A stretch of 64,000 bases of DNA from Takakia lepidozioides (taxonomy: Eukaryota; Streptophyta; Takakiopsida; Takakiales; Takakiaceae). A program made the translations under genes and the position numbers. Under the pieces are notes generated by a model. It made no database searches and was not told the DNA's origin. It worked only from the letters and a program-made list of their open reading frames with translations. Below, piece by piece: positions 10,441 to 25,765 of the stretch; position 1 is the stretch's first letter, and every line of letters begins with the position of its first letter. Location of the stretch: positions 13,144,001 through 13,208,000 of the forward strand of contig CM060734.1 in the NCBI GenBank assembly GCA_030704615.1, given 5' to 3'.

Positions 10441-12990
10441 TCTCATCCTGTGTCGAAGGGAAGTTGCAGGGATAGCGTGGACATCGCTACAAATCTGCTG
10501 AAGCAGGAGTTCCACAATGCCCCTTGTGCAACACCTTCTGCTATAGCGCTTGCAGCTAGCAAGGCATTCTTGGAAAAACACATACTGGGTGAAGGGGATG
10601 CGACACAACCAATGTTGGATGCAAATTTGCTTGATGCAGTGATGGACCATTTCTCCGTGTTGAGCTCTCCCAATATTCGAAACCAGATGAATGCACTCAG
10701 AATGGGCACAGATAGTGCTGGATTCATGGACAACATTATGGACCTCAAACGGAGGAGTCGCTATGAATTCATTCAAAACAGTATCTTCCCTGGCCAGGGT
10801 CCGTCCAAGGTGTATTTGTTCAAGATGTCCACAGTGGGCGAAGGTAGTGGTGTGAGCATAGTCCGCCGAATGCAACCTGGAGGAGATTTGGCAAAATGTT
10901 GGTTAATGTTTGATCACTGCAAACGGGTGAAGGGTTGGACAACCATGGCATGCCATGTGTACGTCCAGCGTACCAGCGTGTGCTCTCCATAGCAATTTGT
11001 GATATGCAGTCGGAGGACACTGAATCCCAGATGCTCATGTGGAATTCTCTCCTGGCCGTCATGCAGCGCAATGGAATGCATAACACAAATTTTGCGGGCT
11101 TCATGGCTGATAGTGCACAGGCAAATTTCAATGTAGTGCGGCGCGTCTTTGGTTCGGGGGATCCTAAGGTCCCAATGGAAAATAGGGGGCGCACATGCCT
11201 CTTCCATTGGAGTCAATCTCTGGCACGTCATACAAAGCGCTGCATTCGCCCCGACCTTCAGTTGGAGCACAGAAGGCTCTGCCTCAAGTACAAAAATGCC
11301 ACCTCAATGGGAGAAGCTGAGAGCACTTACCAAGCAATCCGGGCTTGGTGGTTCTCCTCTGGTGCTGCTACTGGTATCCACCTGAAGGAGTTGGAGGACT
11401 GGTTGGTTTTCTGGCATTTCAGGTACAGACAGTGGGGAGCTTTCATGATGACGGTAAGCCTCTTCAATCCCAGAAACACAAATTTCACTTTGCATCGTGC
11501 CTGTTCCTTTGGGGTTTTTGGATTGTCACTTGCAGAACCTCTTCCATTTCTTTTCGTTCCTCACATTTGCATGCAATGCCTCCTGCAGGACATGTCTTTG
11601 GAGGACTTGGCCAACATGCCTTCCTGTAATTTGGCGGAGACTATTCACAATGCCTGGATGCAGCAGTCTACCAAAGCAAGACGTGACTTGTATGTGGCCA
11701 CTGCAGATGACATGGTGCGGGCACTTACACAACAAACCAGGTACCGCAATTTTCTGATGGGACGGGGTGGAGGCAAGGGCCCTGATACGACTTTGTTGAT
11801 GCTAAGGGTTGCGAGCAGGTCCGGAGACCCATCGAAGATGGCTAGAGCTCTGAACAGGTGCACTGAAGGCTCACCTTTGCAATCCAGGGTCCCCCATTTG
11901 GAAGGCGAGGAAACATTTGGATCATGCAAAAGGAAATTGAACACTCCTCCAGGGTCGGATGGAGTTTCCCATCGGCCGGATAGGGTCAATTTCTCTGTAC
12001 CAAAGGTGTCTCCGGTGCAGACTAAGTCGTGTGCCCGCCCCTTCCCAGGTGGGTCCTCTTCCAGTGGAGCAGGTGCAAATCATGCAAGCACAGCAGTAGG
12101 AATCCCATTGGAGGAGGTGGTGTCCTTGGTGCATGAATCTGATTGCATTGACAGTGAGTGGTATATAGAACGCACCCCACCAGGATCTAGAGTGGCTTGC
12201 GTGGCAATTCGGACCCCCTCTTTCAAGAAATGCAAATAAAAAAATATACAAAGGCTCCAGGGGGACTCCAGCTCCACATTCACAGGGTTGTTCCGACCTT
12301 ATCATAGTGGGGAGTCAAAGGACCACAAGTGTTGGTTCTGCCCAGACGATATGGCACGATGCGTCAAGGAAACAGTTCGTCCTTCGGTGAAAATGAAGCC
12401 CCCTCCGCCCGCAATTTGGCCTGTGAAACTTGGGACGTCGCTGTCATCAACCGAGATAAGCATGCTGGACGAGGGAGGGTTCCGTCTTGCACGGTCCCGG
12501 GTGGTGCCCTCATGCACTCTGGGCCACATGCTCCGGCAATGCCTCCACCTGGTGCCGACTCCCACCCAACAAAAAGAGATGGAAAAACAGTGCGCCGTGT
12601 CGCTTCGGGTGTAGATCACGACTGCAAGATGGAATCGGCTAGAATTTTGCAGGCTCGGGTGACTCGTATCACCGAAGTCCCTGCCCCGGGGTATGGATGG
12701 ATTTACACAGTGTTGTCTACTGGCTCAGTTCTTCATGGCAAAGAATATCAGGTTACCGTGGGGAATTTCCCTATGTGCACTTGTCCGGATTTTGTAACGA
12801 TGCGTGAGGGCGCTCTCGGCATGAGAGGGAAGTGGGTCCCCTGCAAGCATCAATATTACATATACCTTGTAATTATGTGCTGCGACGGTAAGAGAGACCA
12901 ATTCATTCACCAAGCCACACTAGGCTACGGAGAAGTCATCACCCTTCTGCAGCGGGACACCTCGCGTAGGGCTCCGCCAGATTCTCTTTG
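10441..12990 (+). pseudogene. MULE-like transposase, copy B (5'-truncated)
   Basis: Homology to copy C (48267-51766) starts abruptly at HPVSKGSCRDS. It continues through VMDHFSVLSSPNIRNQMNAL, KMSTVGEGSGVS, AICDMQSEDTESQ, FAGFMADSAQANFN, CLFHWSQSLARH, and a C-terminal SWIM-type zinc finger (CTCPDF, then CKHQYYIY, about 12775-12865). An intron at 11454-11588 (GTAAGC...CAG) matches the intron of copy C. A one-base loss near 10965 shifts the frame, a stop follows NTPSFKKCK at about 12235, and another shift occurs near 12600. The N-terminal WRKY-GCM1-like finger is missing because the copy begins inside the PPR pseudogene. Not functional. Confidence 0.8.
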
Positions 12991-13369
12991 AACACATACG
13001 AGCCATACCCACTTCCCATGCTGGTTTCCAGGTTACCGTGTGAAGACTTTGCATTTAGGACAAACCCATACATTTCGTTCACGGATTCAGGGCAATTGCA
13101 CATGCCATTCATTGTAAGCGTCTATCTGTGAATTGAAATAAAGTGTGTCAATCATTCCGAGCTCAAATCTGCCATATTTTCATATTCCTCTTTTTGTGCA
13201 GGCATTGCAGACATGGTGCATGGTGGCCCCTTTTGTTTTGTCCACGGTAATAGGCCCTCTTCCTGCAATCCTCGCCTATAGGACCTGCTTCTCCAGCAGA
13301 TTTGTGCCGCTCAAGGGGCTGGGCTCACTCCGTAGCTACGCTGCATCACAGACTGAGGTGCTTATGCAT
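12991..13369 (+). other. Copy B trailing sequence and degraded Gypsy start
   Basis: The first 150 bases are the 3' flank of MULE-like copy B, with a possible AATAAAG at about 13136. The rest precedes the Gypsy reverse transcriptase and holds only fragments of it. No promoter or LTR could be recognised. Confidence 0.4.
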
Positions 13370-14860
13370 ACAAAGTCATGCCTTTTGGACTTTGTAATGC
13401 ACCAGCAACTTTTCAGAGAGTGATAAGTGAATCCTTCCATGAGTATCTGGATGATTTCATGCAAGTGTTCTTAGATGACTTCAGTGTGTACAGCTCTAAG
13501 AATGAGCACTTGCAGAAGTTGGAATTATGTTTGGCCAGATGCACGATGAGAGGTCTTGGTCTGAATCCGGAAAAGTGTACTTTTTGTGTGAACTCAGGGG
13601 TCCTACTAGGACACATTGTGTGTAAGAAGGGACTGCTTGTGGATCCTAGAAAGACAGAGGCTATTAGAGCCTCATCCCCACCAAGTAACATTAGGGGTCT
13701 AAAGAGGTTCCTTGGACAAACTACTTATTATAGAAGGTTTGTCAGATGATATGCACATATGGCAGCCCCATTGAGCAAGCTTTTGAAGAAGGATGCAGTG
13801 TTTGCATGGACAACTGAATGTCAACAGACATTTGAAGCACTTACATTGTCAGTAACAACTACACCTGTGTTGATTAGCCCTCACTGGCATGTAGTATTTC
13901 ATGTACACTGTGATGCCTCAGGAGAAGCATTGGGAGCTGTATTAGCCCAGAATGTCACAGGAAATATAGATTCACTTGTGTACTATGTTAACAGATTGTT
14001 GAACAGTGCGGAGAGGAACTATAGCACTACTGAAAGAGAAGTTTTGGCAATGATTTATGCAGTTAAGAAATTCAGGCATTACCTATTGGGAAGGAAGTTT
14101 ATGGATCATCAAGCTTTGATTTATTTGGTGAACAAGCCTTTGATAAGTGGCAGGATAGCAAAATGGATGATAATCTTGCACGAGTTTGAATTCGAAGTTG
14201 TTTACAAGCCTGGCCGTTTGCATCTTGTGGCAGATCACTTGTCACACCTATCAACAGGAGAGCCCGCCACGGGAGTAGACGACTAGTTGCCTGATGCGAG
14301 TTTATTTGCAGTGGAGGTGCAGGGAAGTGCAGATGATTGGTTAGATTAGCAGTGGCCAATCAGATACTACCTTACTCATGGTCAGTACCTATCCAGTTAT
14401 GGGAAGGAATAGAGGAAGAGAATAGCTATCAAGGCTTTACCCTACACTATGATAGGTGGCAGATTGTATAAGCTAGGACCTGATGGGTTTCTTAAACGAT
14501 GCTTGTACCACCATGAAGTAAATAAAGTTTTGGAAGAAGTTCATAAAGGAGTGGCTGGAGGACATTTTGGAGAGGAGACTACCAGTAGAAAGATACTACT
14601 TGCAGGATACTGGTGGCCTACTCTGTTCAAGGATGTACACTAGTATTGCAAGAATTGTCATGAGTGTCAGAGGATAGGACCTTTGCAAAGATCTGGGAAG
14701 ATGGGTTTGCATCCTACGATGCCTACTGAACCATTTCAGAAATGGGGACTAGACTTTGTTGGACCAATTAATCCAAAAAACAACCCCCATTTGGAGGTGG
14801 TGATGGACCTGAAACTCTTGAGAGGGGATTTGGGCAGTAAAGACCACACTAATGGTATCA
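13370..14860 (+). pseudogene. Ty3/Gypsy pol fragment (RT, RNase H, integrase start)
   Basis: Reverse transcriptase is shown by MPFGLCNAPATFQRV and the catalytic FLDDFSVYS, then a thumb region ending RFLGQTTYYRRFVR. RNase H follows (HCDASGEALGAVLAQ, STTEREVLAMIYAV, about 13905-14060). The integrase zinc-binding region is at about 14500-14690, and the core begins WGLDFVGPINP before the homology stops near 14800. An in-frame TGA at 13747-13749 separates RT from RNase H, TAG at 14284-14286 ends the RNase H frame, and TAG at 14641-14643 interrupts the integrase. The two LTRs, gag and protease are absent. This is a truncated dead copy. Confidence 0.85.
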
Positions 14861-16295
14861 AATAAAAGCTTAGAAGAAACACACTGAAACCCTTGTAAGG
14901 AATGTTGACAGCAAATGGGAAAAGGCGAGGAGACCTCCTCGCAACGGCACAGTCGGGGGCGGGAGCCATGGCTAAAAATAGAGGCCATGGAAAAGTAGTG
15001 AATCCACCATAGAGAGATGAAAGAATCATAAAGGCTAAAAGTATAGGAAAACCCTAGAGAATAAGTCATGGTTATAGAATTTGACGACAATTGCAAGAGG
15101 GCGGAGCTCCGCCCTCGAACCCAACACAGAATTGAGTTGCATAGGAGAAAACAGGAGAGCAGGCGGAGGAGAGAATAGAGGTTAGCACGATCTGCGAGAC
15201 GAAACAACAGAATAGGGGAGGGAATGGCAATGACACAAAGGAGAGCTGAACTGATGATAGACGTGGCTCATGAGGAGTCGCGACCATAAATAAAAACGCG
15301 ACCATAAATAAAAGCGGCCATTCGCATGAGCGCCCGCATCGGACGGGCTGAGACGACAGGGGAGCGATGTACGTATGTACATCGTATCTGAATATGATGT
15401 ACGGCTAATCGCATACCTGATGGCCGACCGAAATGGGGAACGCAAATATTGCAGGGAACGGGGGAGCAGGAAAGGAAAAGGCGAGTGACAGAGAGGGGAC
15501 CAGCTAGACAGCGGAGCGCAGAGAAACAAGGGCTGAATACAATGAACGGGTACCAACTTCAATCACTGATAAGACCATTTTGTTGCAACCACAACTACAA
15601 TAACAATAGCCTGTTGCATGCACAAGTGGAACACATTTCAAGCACATGAAGAGAACATGAATACAACAAGAATGTATCCGAAATGAGCCATACTGGAAAG
15701 AATCGGATTGTTAGTCATACCACCTTGTAGCCAGCACATTGAAGATACCATGTGTTCTGTGTGAGGTAGCTGAATCAAACTGTCGACTACAAACATTTCG
15801 TTTGTCCAGGCTTATATTCATCCACGATGTTGTCGTTTTATCCACTTGACAGCAATACAACCGTCACAATGGATGAAAATAGCAATGATGGCTGATGAGA
15901 AACAGGGTTCCCTAGAGTGTCCAGCCCTACTTACCTCTGACGGATAGGGCTGCCAGTCACTTCAATAATTCATTTTTTCTTTTGTCTTTTTTCCTTTGAC
16001 TAAACAGATTGGTCAACCATGAGCGTGCACCGTTATTCATCCTATGTTCGTCCGGGGGGGAGAGTATTACATCCCGTACAAGAATGGATGGAGGCCGCAC
16101 TGCATCCACTTCATCCACGTAGACTTTGCAAGGCATAAGAGGCTGCAGCTTTTTCCATCAGACGAAACAGGATGTGGAGCGGCGCAGGACAGCTGGTGAG
16201 TCAGAGGGCGTAAAAGTAAAGTACAGTAAGTAAAGTCACGTCCTTCCTACACGGCCAAGGAAGGAAGTCTAATAATCATAGTTTAAAAACTTTGA
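14861..16295. other. Intergenic, no gene recognised
   Basis: No coding segment with family motifs was seen on either strand. A short tandem repeat of GCGACCATAAATAAAA occurs at about 15278-15315. The remainder looks like unique or decayed repeat sequence between the Gypsy fragment and the tubulin locus. Confidence 0.5.
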
Positions 16296-18701
<2,406 letters not shown>

Positions 18702-18750
18702 GGAACTACCTATGTGCCTCTTTTTGTTGACTATTCATGTTTTGAAAGGG

Positions 18751-18755
18751 CTAGT
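18751..18755. other. Target-site duplication CTAGT, left
   Basis: CTAGT directly precedes the 5' LTR and recurs exactly at 24188-24192 after the 3' LTR. A 5-bp duplication is usual for Copia integration and shows the two LTRs belong to one insertion event. Confidence 0.9.
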
Positions 18756-19031
18756 TATTGAAATGATAGATAATCTCATCCATAATTCTAGGTTTCATCT
18801 GATATGGTGAATAGACACAACTCTTGAAGTATCAAGGATTAGGGTTACACCGATTGGTCAACTGGAAGGTTACAACGGTTACTTTTTGGTTGTAGCTAAG
18901 TTCTTTGTCTTCTTCGTACAGTGAAGAAGTGTAATTATTATTACAGAAGAATATCTAGATCCATGTTTTTCGTGACTCTCTTTAATTACATGCAATGATG
19001 TATGAGAGTAGATCCTGTGTAGTTTGTTACA
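18756..19031 (+). repeat. Copia 5' LTR
   Basis: The 276-bp LTR begins TATTGAAATGATAG and ends TTTGTTACA. It matches 23913-24187 with roughly a dozen differences (about 95 percent identity by eye), which implies an insertion that is not recent. Confidence 0.93.
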
Positions 19032-19043
19032 TGGTATCGGAGC
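19032..19043 (+). promoter_or_regulatory. Copia primer-binding site
   Basis: TGGTATCGGAGC starts immediately after the 5' LTR. It closely matches the complement of the initiator methionine tRNA 3' end (usual TGGTATCAGAGC), with one difference. Confidence 0.88.
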
Positions 19044-19364
19044 TAGATTAGAGTAAAAGATAGAGATGAGCATTCTCTTTCTAATAAGAAAGATGATGGG
19101 CTCATTCTCTAGTAGATTCAAAGAAAACATAGATACAATATTCTCATGTGGAATGTGTTCGTTCTCTTATCTTCCGAGTCCTTCATCAATATGATTGAGG
19201 ATTAAGAGATATCAAAAAGGAAGGGGTAAGCAGTTCTACTGGGTTGTGGTACTAGCCTGATCCAACGATCAGTGCACACCATCAACCATAAGATCAGTGC
19301 ACACCATCAACCATAAGCACTGCTGGTCCGTGGTACTAATCTGATCTAACAATCAGAGTCTACC

Positions 19365-22300
19365 ATGGCAACGGTACCTTTTGAGCATCGTTCCATATTG
19401 ATTGAAAAACTAAATGGCACAAATTTCACAATTTGGAAAATGAAAGTTGAAATTCTGTTGCTAAGAAATGATTTACTGAATGTAGTAAAAGGTGTTGATC
19501 AAGACCCAGGGTCAGATATCCTGATGAGCAGAAGGCCTTCTTAACGAGTAGAAGGCTTGGCAATTTAAAAACGCTAGAGTCAAGTGTGACATCCTTCTGA
19601 ACTGCGGAGACAGTCAGTTAGCGATGGTCAGAAAACTTGATACGGCCAGTGAAGTTTCAGAATACTTTGATACGGCCAGTGAAGTTTGGGAATACTTCAC
19701 GAGGCTCTATGAACATATTGATAGAGCCACGCAATTAATGCTTAAGAAAAAATTCATGGGAATGGAAATGAAGGAAGGAATTAATGCTTAAGAAGAAATT
19801 CATGGGAATGGAAATGAAGGAAGGAGAACCTGTTACAGCATTCTTGGAATCATTCCAAGGCATGTTAAACCAAAAAGTATGACGCCTCCCCAAGGGAGCG
19901 TAACTTATGGTGTCGCCTTCCAACAAGAAGGTGGACACCTTCATGACGGTGGTTTGAAACCACAACCACATCCAACGTGGTATGTGCCCATTACCACTGG
20001 GCCATATGCTGGTTGTCGGCATGTTAAACCACATGGTTGCAGCGGGTTTGGAGATCTCAGATGATGAGGCTGTAATACAACTCCTATCAAATTTGCCTCC
20101 TTCATGGCGGTCGTTTGTAACAACCGTGGGCAACAACCCTGAACTGTCTTATCCAACGTTATGTGGAAGACTACAACATGAAGAAGCCATGAATAGTAGT
20201 TCCTCGAGAAAAGGGAACGCATCATCTTCAGCATTTTACACAAGCCATCCAGGCAATAAAGACAAAAGGTGGAACAAAGGCAACTATCAGAGTCAAAATG
20301 GATTCGGTCAAAAATCCAACAAGAGAAATCAAGAGGGAAGTGGATGCTCCTCTAATGTTCGAAATGACTCCAAAAGAAAGAAATGACCTTGTTTCTATTG
20401 TCGTAAGAAGGGGCACATCGCTGCTGAATGCAAAATTAAGGCAGCAGATAGAGCCAACGGGATATTTAAGTCCCAAGCAAATACGGCAAATTCTAGTGAT
20501 TCAATTGGTATTCAGTTGTTTACTACTTGTTTGTCTGTTGGCACCATTTCTAAAGATACATGGTATCTGGACTCTGGTTCAATTGGTATTCAGTTGTTTA
20601 CTGCTTGTTTGTCTGTTGGCACCATTTCTAAAGATACATGGTATCTGGACTCTGGTGCGTCCCAGCATATGTCTCCTCACAGAGAGTGGTTCAGTTCCTA
20701 TAAACTTTTTGATTCTCCCATACCAATATATCTGGGAGATGATAGTACTCAACAAGCTGTAGGACAGGGCACAGTAACAATCAGTACTACATCAGGATTG
20801 AGAACCGAAGTACAAGACGTGCTTCATGTACCAGGGTTGAAAAATAATTTGTTGTCCGTTGGTAAATCGACTCAAGCTGCTTCGAGTTTACACTAGATAA
20901 GTGTACCATAAGAAGGGCAGGGAATCCGACTGCCATCACTTGTTCATTGCAGGGTGCACTATACCCAGTTGGTGTTGGTGTTTCTGCATCAGAGTGTGGT
21001 CTCTCCATACTAACAAAAGAGGAAGATCAGGCTCTACTATGGCATCAGAGATTGGGTCACTTAAATTTGAAAACCATAAAAGACATGCAAAGTAAAGAAA
21101 TGGTTATCGGTTTAAGTGGACAAAAAGGAGAATTGTCTGTATGCCAGAGTTGTATGGCAGGGAAGCAAACATCGCCAAGCATTTCCACAAGGTGGAGGTA
21201 CTCGTGCAACTGATGTGCTCGAAATTATTCATTTAGACATATGCGGTCCCATGCAAACTCAAGCAATGGGAGGAGCAAGGTATTTTGCTACATTTATAGA
21301 TGACAAATCACGCTTCACAGTAATTTATTTTTTTAAACATAAGAATGAAGTGTTTGATAAGTTCTTGATCTATAAAGCATATGCTGAAAAACAAACAAGA
21401 AAGAACATCAAAGTTTTTCGATCAGACGGCAGTGGTGAACATACATCGAATGAGTTTAATCAATTCTGTGAACACAATGGGATTGTGCATCAATTCACTA
21501 CTGCCTATACTCCACAACAAAATGGGGTTTAACCCCAGTTGAAAGTGCACGATGTATGCTCAAGTTGGCAAAACTGCCAAAGACTTTTTGGGCAGAGGTA
21601 GAGGTAGTGGTACTGCCTGCTATCGCCAAAATCGGTCTCTCACATCCTCAGTGTCAAATGCTACCCCATTTGAGGTGTGGCATGGTAGAAAACCCGATTT
21701 AAGCAATCTTAGGGTTTTTGGGTGTCCAGCTCATATTCATGTCCCGGATGAACTGAGAAAGAAGTGGGATTACAAAAGTTTCCCATGCACACTAATTGGG
21801 TATGGAGAACAAGAAGGGGTAAAGGCTTATAAAGTCTATGATAAAGAAACCAAAAAGATGCTTTTAAGCCGTGATGTCATCTTTGATGAAAAATCATTGG
21901 TTCGTGTTGAAGGGAGAGATATAACTCCTACCGCTACTCAATTCCCCAAGATACCCATAGATACTACCTCTGAATGTTCAAAGGAACATGAAGAAACGGA
22001 GTATGAATATGATGAGACAATTGGTCTTGTCACACCTAATGTGGAACAATCAAGGCTGGCACAACAAGGTTCAACACCTCAAGGCCAGAACCTAGAAGTT
22101 CAGTCAACTGAAGGTGGTTATCCTCCTACGTCAAGTACAGAGGAGAGTATTGGTATGTTGTTACCACATGATCCATTTGGACATGAGACAACAAGGTCCA
22201 CGATAGAAGAAAGAGAAAGCGAATCAACATTACAAGTTGATCAACAAAATTTACTTAGGTCTACTTGGACAAGGACACTGTCCTTAAAATTAGAAGAGTC

Positions 22301-23859
22301 TCTCAGCAACGCTTATGCTTTTCTTACACAGATTGATGAGCCTTCCACAATAGCAGAGGCTTTGTCTGGACCTAATGCAGATAAGTGACAAGGCTCTTGA
22401 TTCTGAGTACGACTCTCTTATAAAGAACAGAACGTGGACTTTGGTAGATCCTCCAGCAAACAAATCTATTGTCAGCTGTAAGTGGGTCTTAAGAAAGAAG
22501 TACAATGTTGACGTTCAATAGCTCGTTTCAAAGCAAGATTGGTAGCACGCGGATATTCTCAAACCGAAGGTATTGATTATCATGAGACATTCTCTCCGGT
22601 GATAAGAATGACCTCTTTACGAACAATCTTCTCTTTAGCTGCTAACCTAGATCTGGAAATACACCAGATGGATGTTAAGACTGCGTTCTTAAATGGTTAT
22701 CTAAAGGAGGAGATTTATATGAAACAGCCTGAAGGCTATGTCAAAGCGGGAAAAGAAACTAAGGTTTGTAGGCTACTAAAAACACTTTATGGCCTCAAAC
22801 AATCCCCAAGGGCATGGTATGAGCGAGTAGATTCTTATCTATTGAAATCTGGTTTTGCTAAAAATCCAGCAGATTCGAACGTCTATGTTAAGCGCCATCA
22901 AGCTTCTTTTGTATTGTTAGGTTGTGTTGATGACTGCATCATTGCTGGAAACGATTTGAAATTTCTAAAAGCAACAAAATCGGAGTTGTCAAGTGAGTTT
23001 GAGATGACAGATAATGGTCTTATTGAGTATTATCTCGACATACAAGTATCTAGGGATAGAAGAAAAAGAATAATTCATTTATCTCAAGAAAAGTATATAC
23101 GAGATACACTTAAGAAATTCAATATGGAATTATGTAAAGCTATCTCTACACCAATGGAACCAGGAAGTAAGCTTTCAAAGGAAATGACTCCTGAAAGTAA
23201 ATCTGAGCAAGAAGAGATGGTAGATATTCCTTATTCGAGTGCTGTGGGCAGCCTGTAAGTCAGGTTTCACAATTTATGGCAAATCCTGGAAAACAACATT
23301 GGCTTGCTATAAAGCGGCTTTTCAGGTATCTTCAAGCCACTATAACTTTTGGACTTAGATACGGGATTCAAGTTGAGACTTCACCAGCAAATACTATTCA
23401 AGGATGGTGTGACGCTGATTGGGCAACAGATGTAGACAATCATCGTTCTGTCACAAGTTATATATTTTGCATGAATGGAGGAGCGATATCGTGAACAACC
23501 CACTATAGCTCTCTCGAGTACCGAGGCAGTGTATATTGCTGCTGCACATGCAACTAAGGAAGCAATATGGCTTAGGCAGTTAATTAGTGGACTTGAGTCT
23601 TGGATTCCCAAGCTCAAAAGCTACGGTCTTATGTTGTGATAATCAGTCGTGTATAGCTTTGACAAAGAATCCAAGGTTTCACGATCGGTCAAAGCATATA
23701 GAACTTAGATATCACTTTATAAGAGAAAAAGTAGAAACTAGTCAGATAGAACTAGTTTACTGTAGCACTAATGAGATGCTAGCTGATGCTTTAACTAAGG
23801 CTCTTCCGAAGCCCAAGTATGAGTATTGCAGAGAGGCATTTGGAGTGCTTAGCTTTTAG
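19365..23859 (+). pseudogene. Copia gag-pol polyprotein, frameshifted
   Basis: Gag begins MATVPFEHRSILIEKLNG. A CCHC knuckle (CFYCRKKGHIAAEC) lies at about 20391-20432. Protease shows WYLDSGASQHMS at about 20640. Integrase shows the HQRLGHLN zinc-binding part, then LDICGPM, FIDDKSRFTVIYF and FRSDGSGEH. Reverse transcriptase runs from about 22530 with MDVKTAFLNGYL, LYGLKQSPRAWYE and CVDDCIIAG in place of the usual YVDD box. RNase H includes GWCDADWATD and ends near 23859. Stops or frameshifts fall at about 19540, 20380, 20895, 21210, 21530, 22387, 22520, 23257 and 23494. The order protease, integrase, RT, RNase H identifies Copia rather than Gypsy. It cannot produce an intact polyprotein. Confidence 0.9.
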
Positions 23860-23900
23860 AAAATTTACTATCAGATTGACAAAGTCTAGATTATGGATAG

Positions 23901-23912
23901 ATTAAGGGGGGG
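23901..23912 (+). other. Copia polypurine tract
   Basis: ATTAAGGGGGGG lies immediately upstream of the 3' LTR, the expected place for plus-strand priming. Confidence 0.8.
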
Positions 23913-24187
23913 TATTGAAATGATAGATAATCTCATCCATAATTCTAGGTTTCATCTGATATGGTGAATAGACACAACTCTCGAAGTATCAAGGATTAGG
24001 GTTACACCGATTGGTCAATTGGAAGGTTACAACGGTTACTTTGAACAGTTGTAGCTAAGTTCTTTGTCTTCTTACAAAGAAGAAGTGTAATTATTATTAC
24101 AGAAGAATATCTAGATCCATGTTTTTCCTCACTCTCTCTAATTACATGCAATGATGTATGAGAGTAGATCCTGTGTAATTTGTTACA
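23913..24187 (+). repeat. Copia 3' LTR
   Basis: The 275-bp copy begins TATTGAAATGATAG and ends TTTGTTACA, followed by the CTAGT duplication. It differs from the 5' LTR mainly by single transitions and a short changed block near the TTCTTCGTACAG/TTCTTACAAAG region. Confidence 0.93.
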
Positions 24188-24192
24188 CTAGT
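24188..24192. other. Target-site duplication CTAGT, right
   Basis: This is the partner of the copy at 18751-18755 and marks the downstream end of the Copia insertion. Confidence 0.9.
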
Positions 24193-25765
24193 CTCATATA
24201 GGATGTCTGCAGTCAGAAATACATTAGAGGTCACGTTTTCTAGTCTTAAGATGCTGTCCAAGGTGGATATTCTGATGTGTATACTAAAAAAACGTTATGA
24301 GTTGTGTAACTGATGTTTAAATTCTTCTGGTCATGGCATGTGGGCCATTATGGCATGTAGACCATTTTTACAGTTGAACATCTAGAGTGCAAGTGATCTT
24401 GTAGGGATGCTCTTCACGTGGGATTTTTTGCCAGAGATGCTTGAGAAGTTATATTGGATGAACATTCTGATGCTTCAGTTGTTGATTATTGCCTACGTCG
24501 GCACTTTGAGTGCGGTTGATGTGTTTTCAATGGCTGATTCCCTGATGGTTTGTGTTGATTTTGACACAACCCAGTTCAGCAGATTCTACATATAAGTAGT
24601 GAGAGCATGACCAGCAGTCCCTCGCTAAACTGCCGCTCTATCACTATTTCAGTGAGGCCTATGGTGAGGCACGCAAACTAGATACTGCGTGGGCTGGCAA
24701 GAGCCCCAGCGGCAAACCACCATATCCATAGTTGAGTAACGGCATGGGGCATGTGGGCCCCGCCACCCGACCCCCCCCCCACTTGTCAGTACATGTGAGG
24801 CTGAGTTGTTGTAAGGGGCAGCGGATCCTGTCGTTGTTTTGTGGGAGCGGCGTGCTGTAGACAGTGCGGGAGTGGGACGAAATTTAGCGAGGGTCACTAT
24901 TTTGAAGTGCGAGAATGTGCTGTTGGGGATGTGCGATCCCGTCCAAAATTGGCGGCTGCGCTATTTTGAAGATAGAGCGCCCAAAAACCCTGCTGTTGGT
25001 CATGCTCTAATAGTTCTCATGTTATCGCATGGAGGACAGGTTATTAGGCCTCGTCCTTTCTTAGTTTCATGGAGGCATAAATTGCACTTAGTTTAAGTGA
25101 TATCCAACATGACTGAGTTTTCTAGTTACTTTTGAAAATATGACAGAATATCAGTATTGTTGTTGTACCCACTGTTGGCTACCTTACAGAGGGATATCTC
25201 GGAAAGCCAAAAATCCTCAAACAAAGCTCAGATTTTACCTTTCAGAAAGGCTGAATTCCATAAGCTTTGAAAGATGATATTTTTCTGTTCGAAGCTTTGA
25301 CGTCTCTCTTGACTGTTTAACCTAGGGAGCTTCCTCTCCTTTGTGTATCTTCTTCTTGGCTATGGGTGGGCGGTTACGTATCCCCAGCAGCAGCTGTCGC
25401 TAAGGTAGTAACTAGTAACACCCAAATGTAAGCATGTCTTGAAATGGACCCATATTTTTGGGCTGTAAAATGGTTCATACACCCCTTAAATGGCAACATT
25501 GTATTCAGTGGGCTAAATTGGATGCACTTATGGCAGACTGGGCTACGTGTAGATTTGTTACGTGACCATACGCGTACAAAATACTATACCAAGTGTATTT
25601 TGATTGGGGCTGCAGCTGATGATTCGGTGCACGCGCGTTGTTATTTAATTAACCCTGTATCAAGGCCAGAGTGGGGTTAGATTTGCAGCCATTCCTTTTC
25701 ATTTAGTATTGGACGGCTACTCAAATTCAAATTCATAGGGGGCCATTTGAAACCCGCGCTGCAAG
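24193..25765. other. Displaced tubulin 3' flank, then intergenic
   Basis: The first few hundred bases should be the original 3' region of beta-tubulin before the Copia insertion. A C-run at about 24769-24780 and GC-rich sequence to 25010 follow. No coding frame here shows family motifs. Confidence 0.5.

Larger units (their letters stand above)
18756..24187 (+). mobile_element. Ty1/Copia retrotransposon, complete outline, coding region decayed
   Basis: The element has two LTRs, a primer-binding site, internal gag-pol, a polypurine tract (about 23901-23912) and matching 5-bp target duplications. It inserted in the same orientation as beta-tubulin, 54 bp after its stop codon, probably in the 3' untranslated region. 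Internal duplications are visible at about 19655-19690, 19740-19826 and 20505-20655. A stretch at about 19880-20020 is bounded by repeats of GGCATGTTAAACCA, which looks like a later small insertion. Sequence after 24192 should be the displaced tubulin 3' flank. Confidence 0.93.

Noticed and set aside
15072-15562. Minus-strand ORFs of 77-152 codons
   Set aside because: No recognised motifs, no splice or promoter support.
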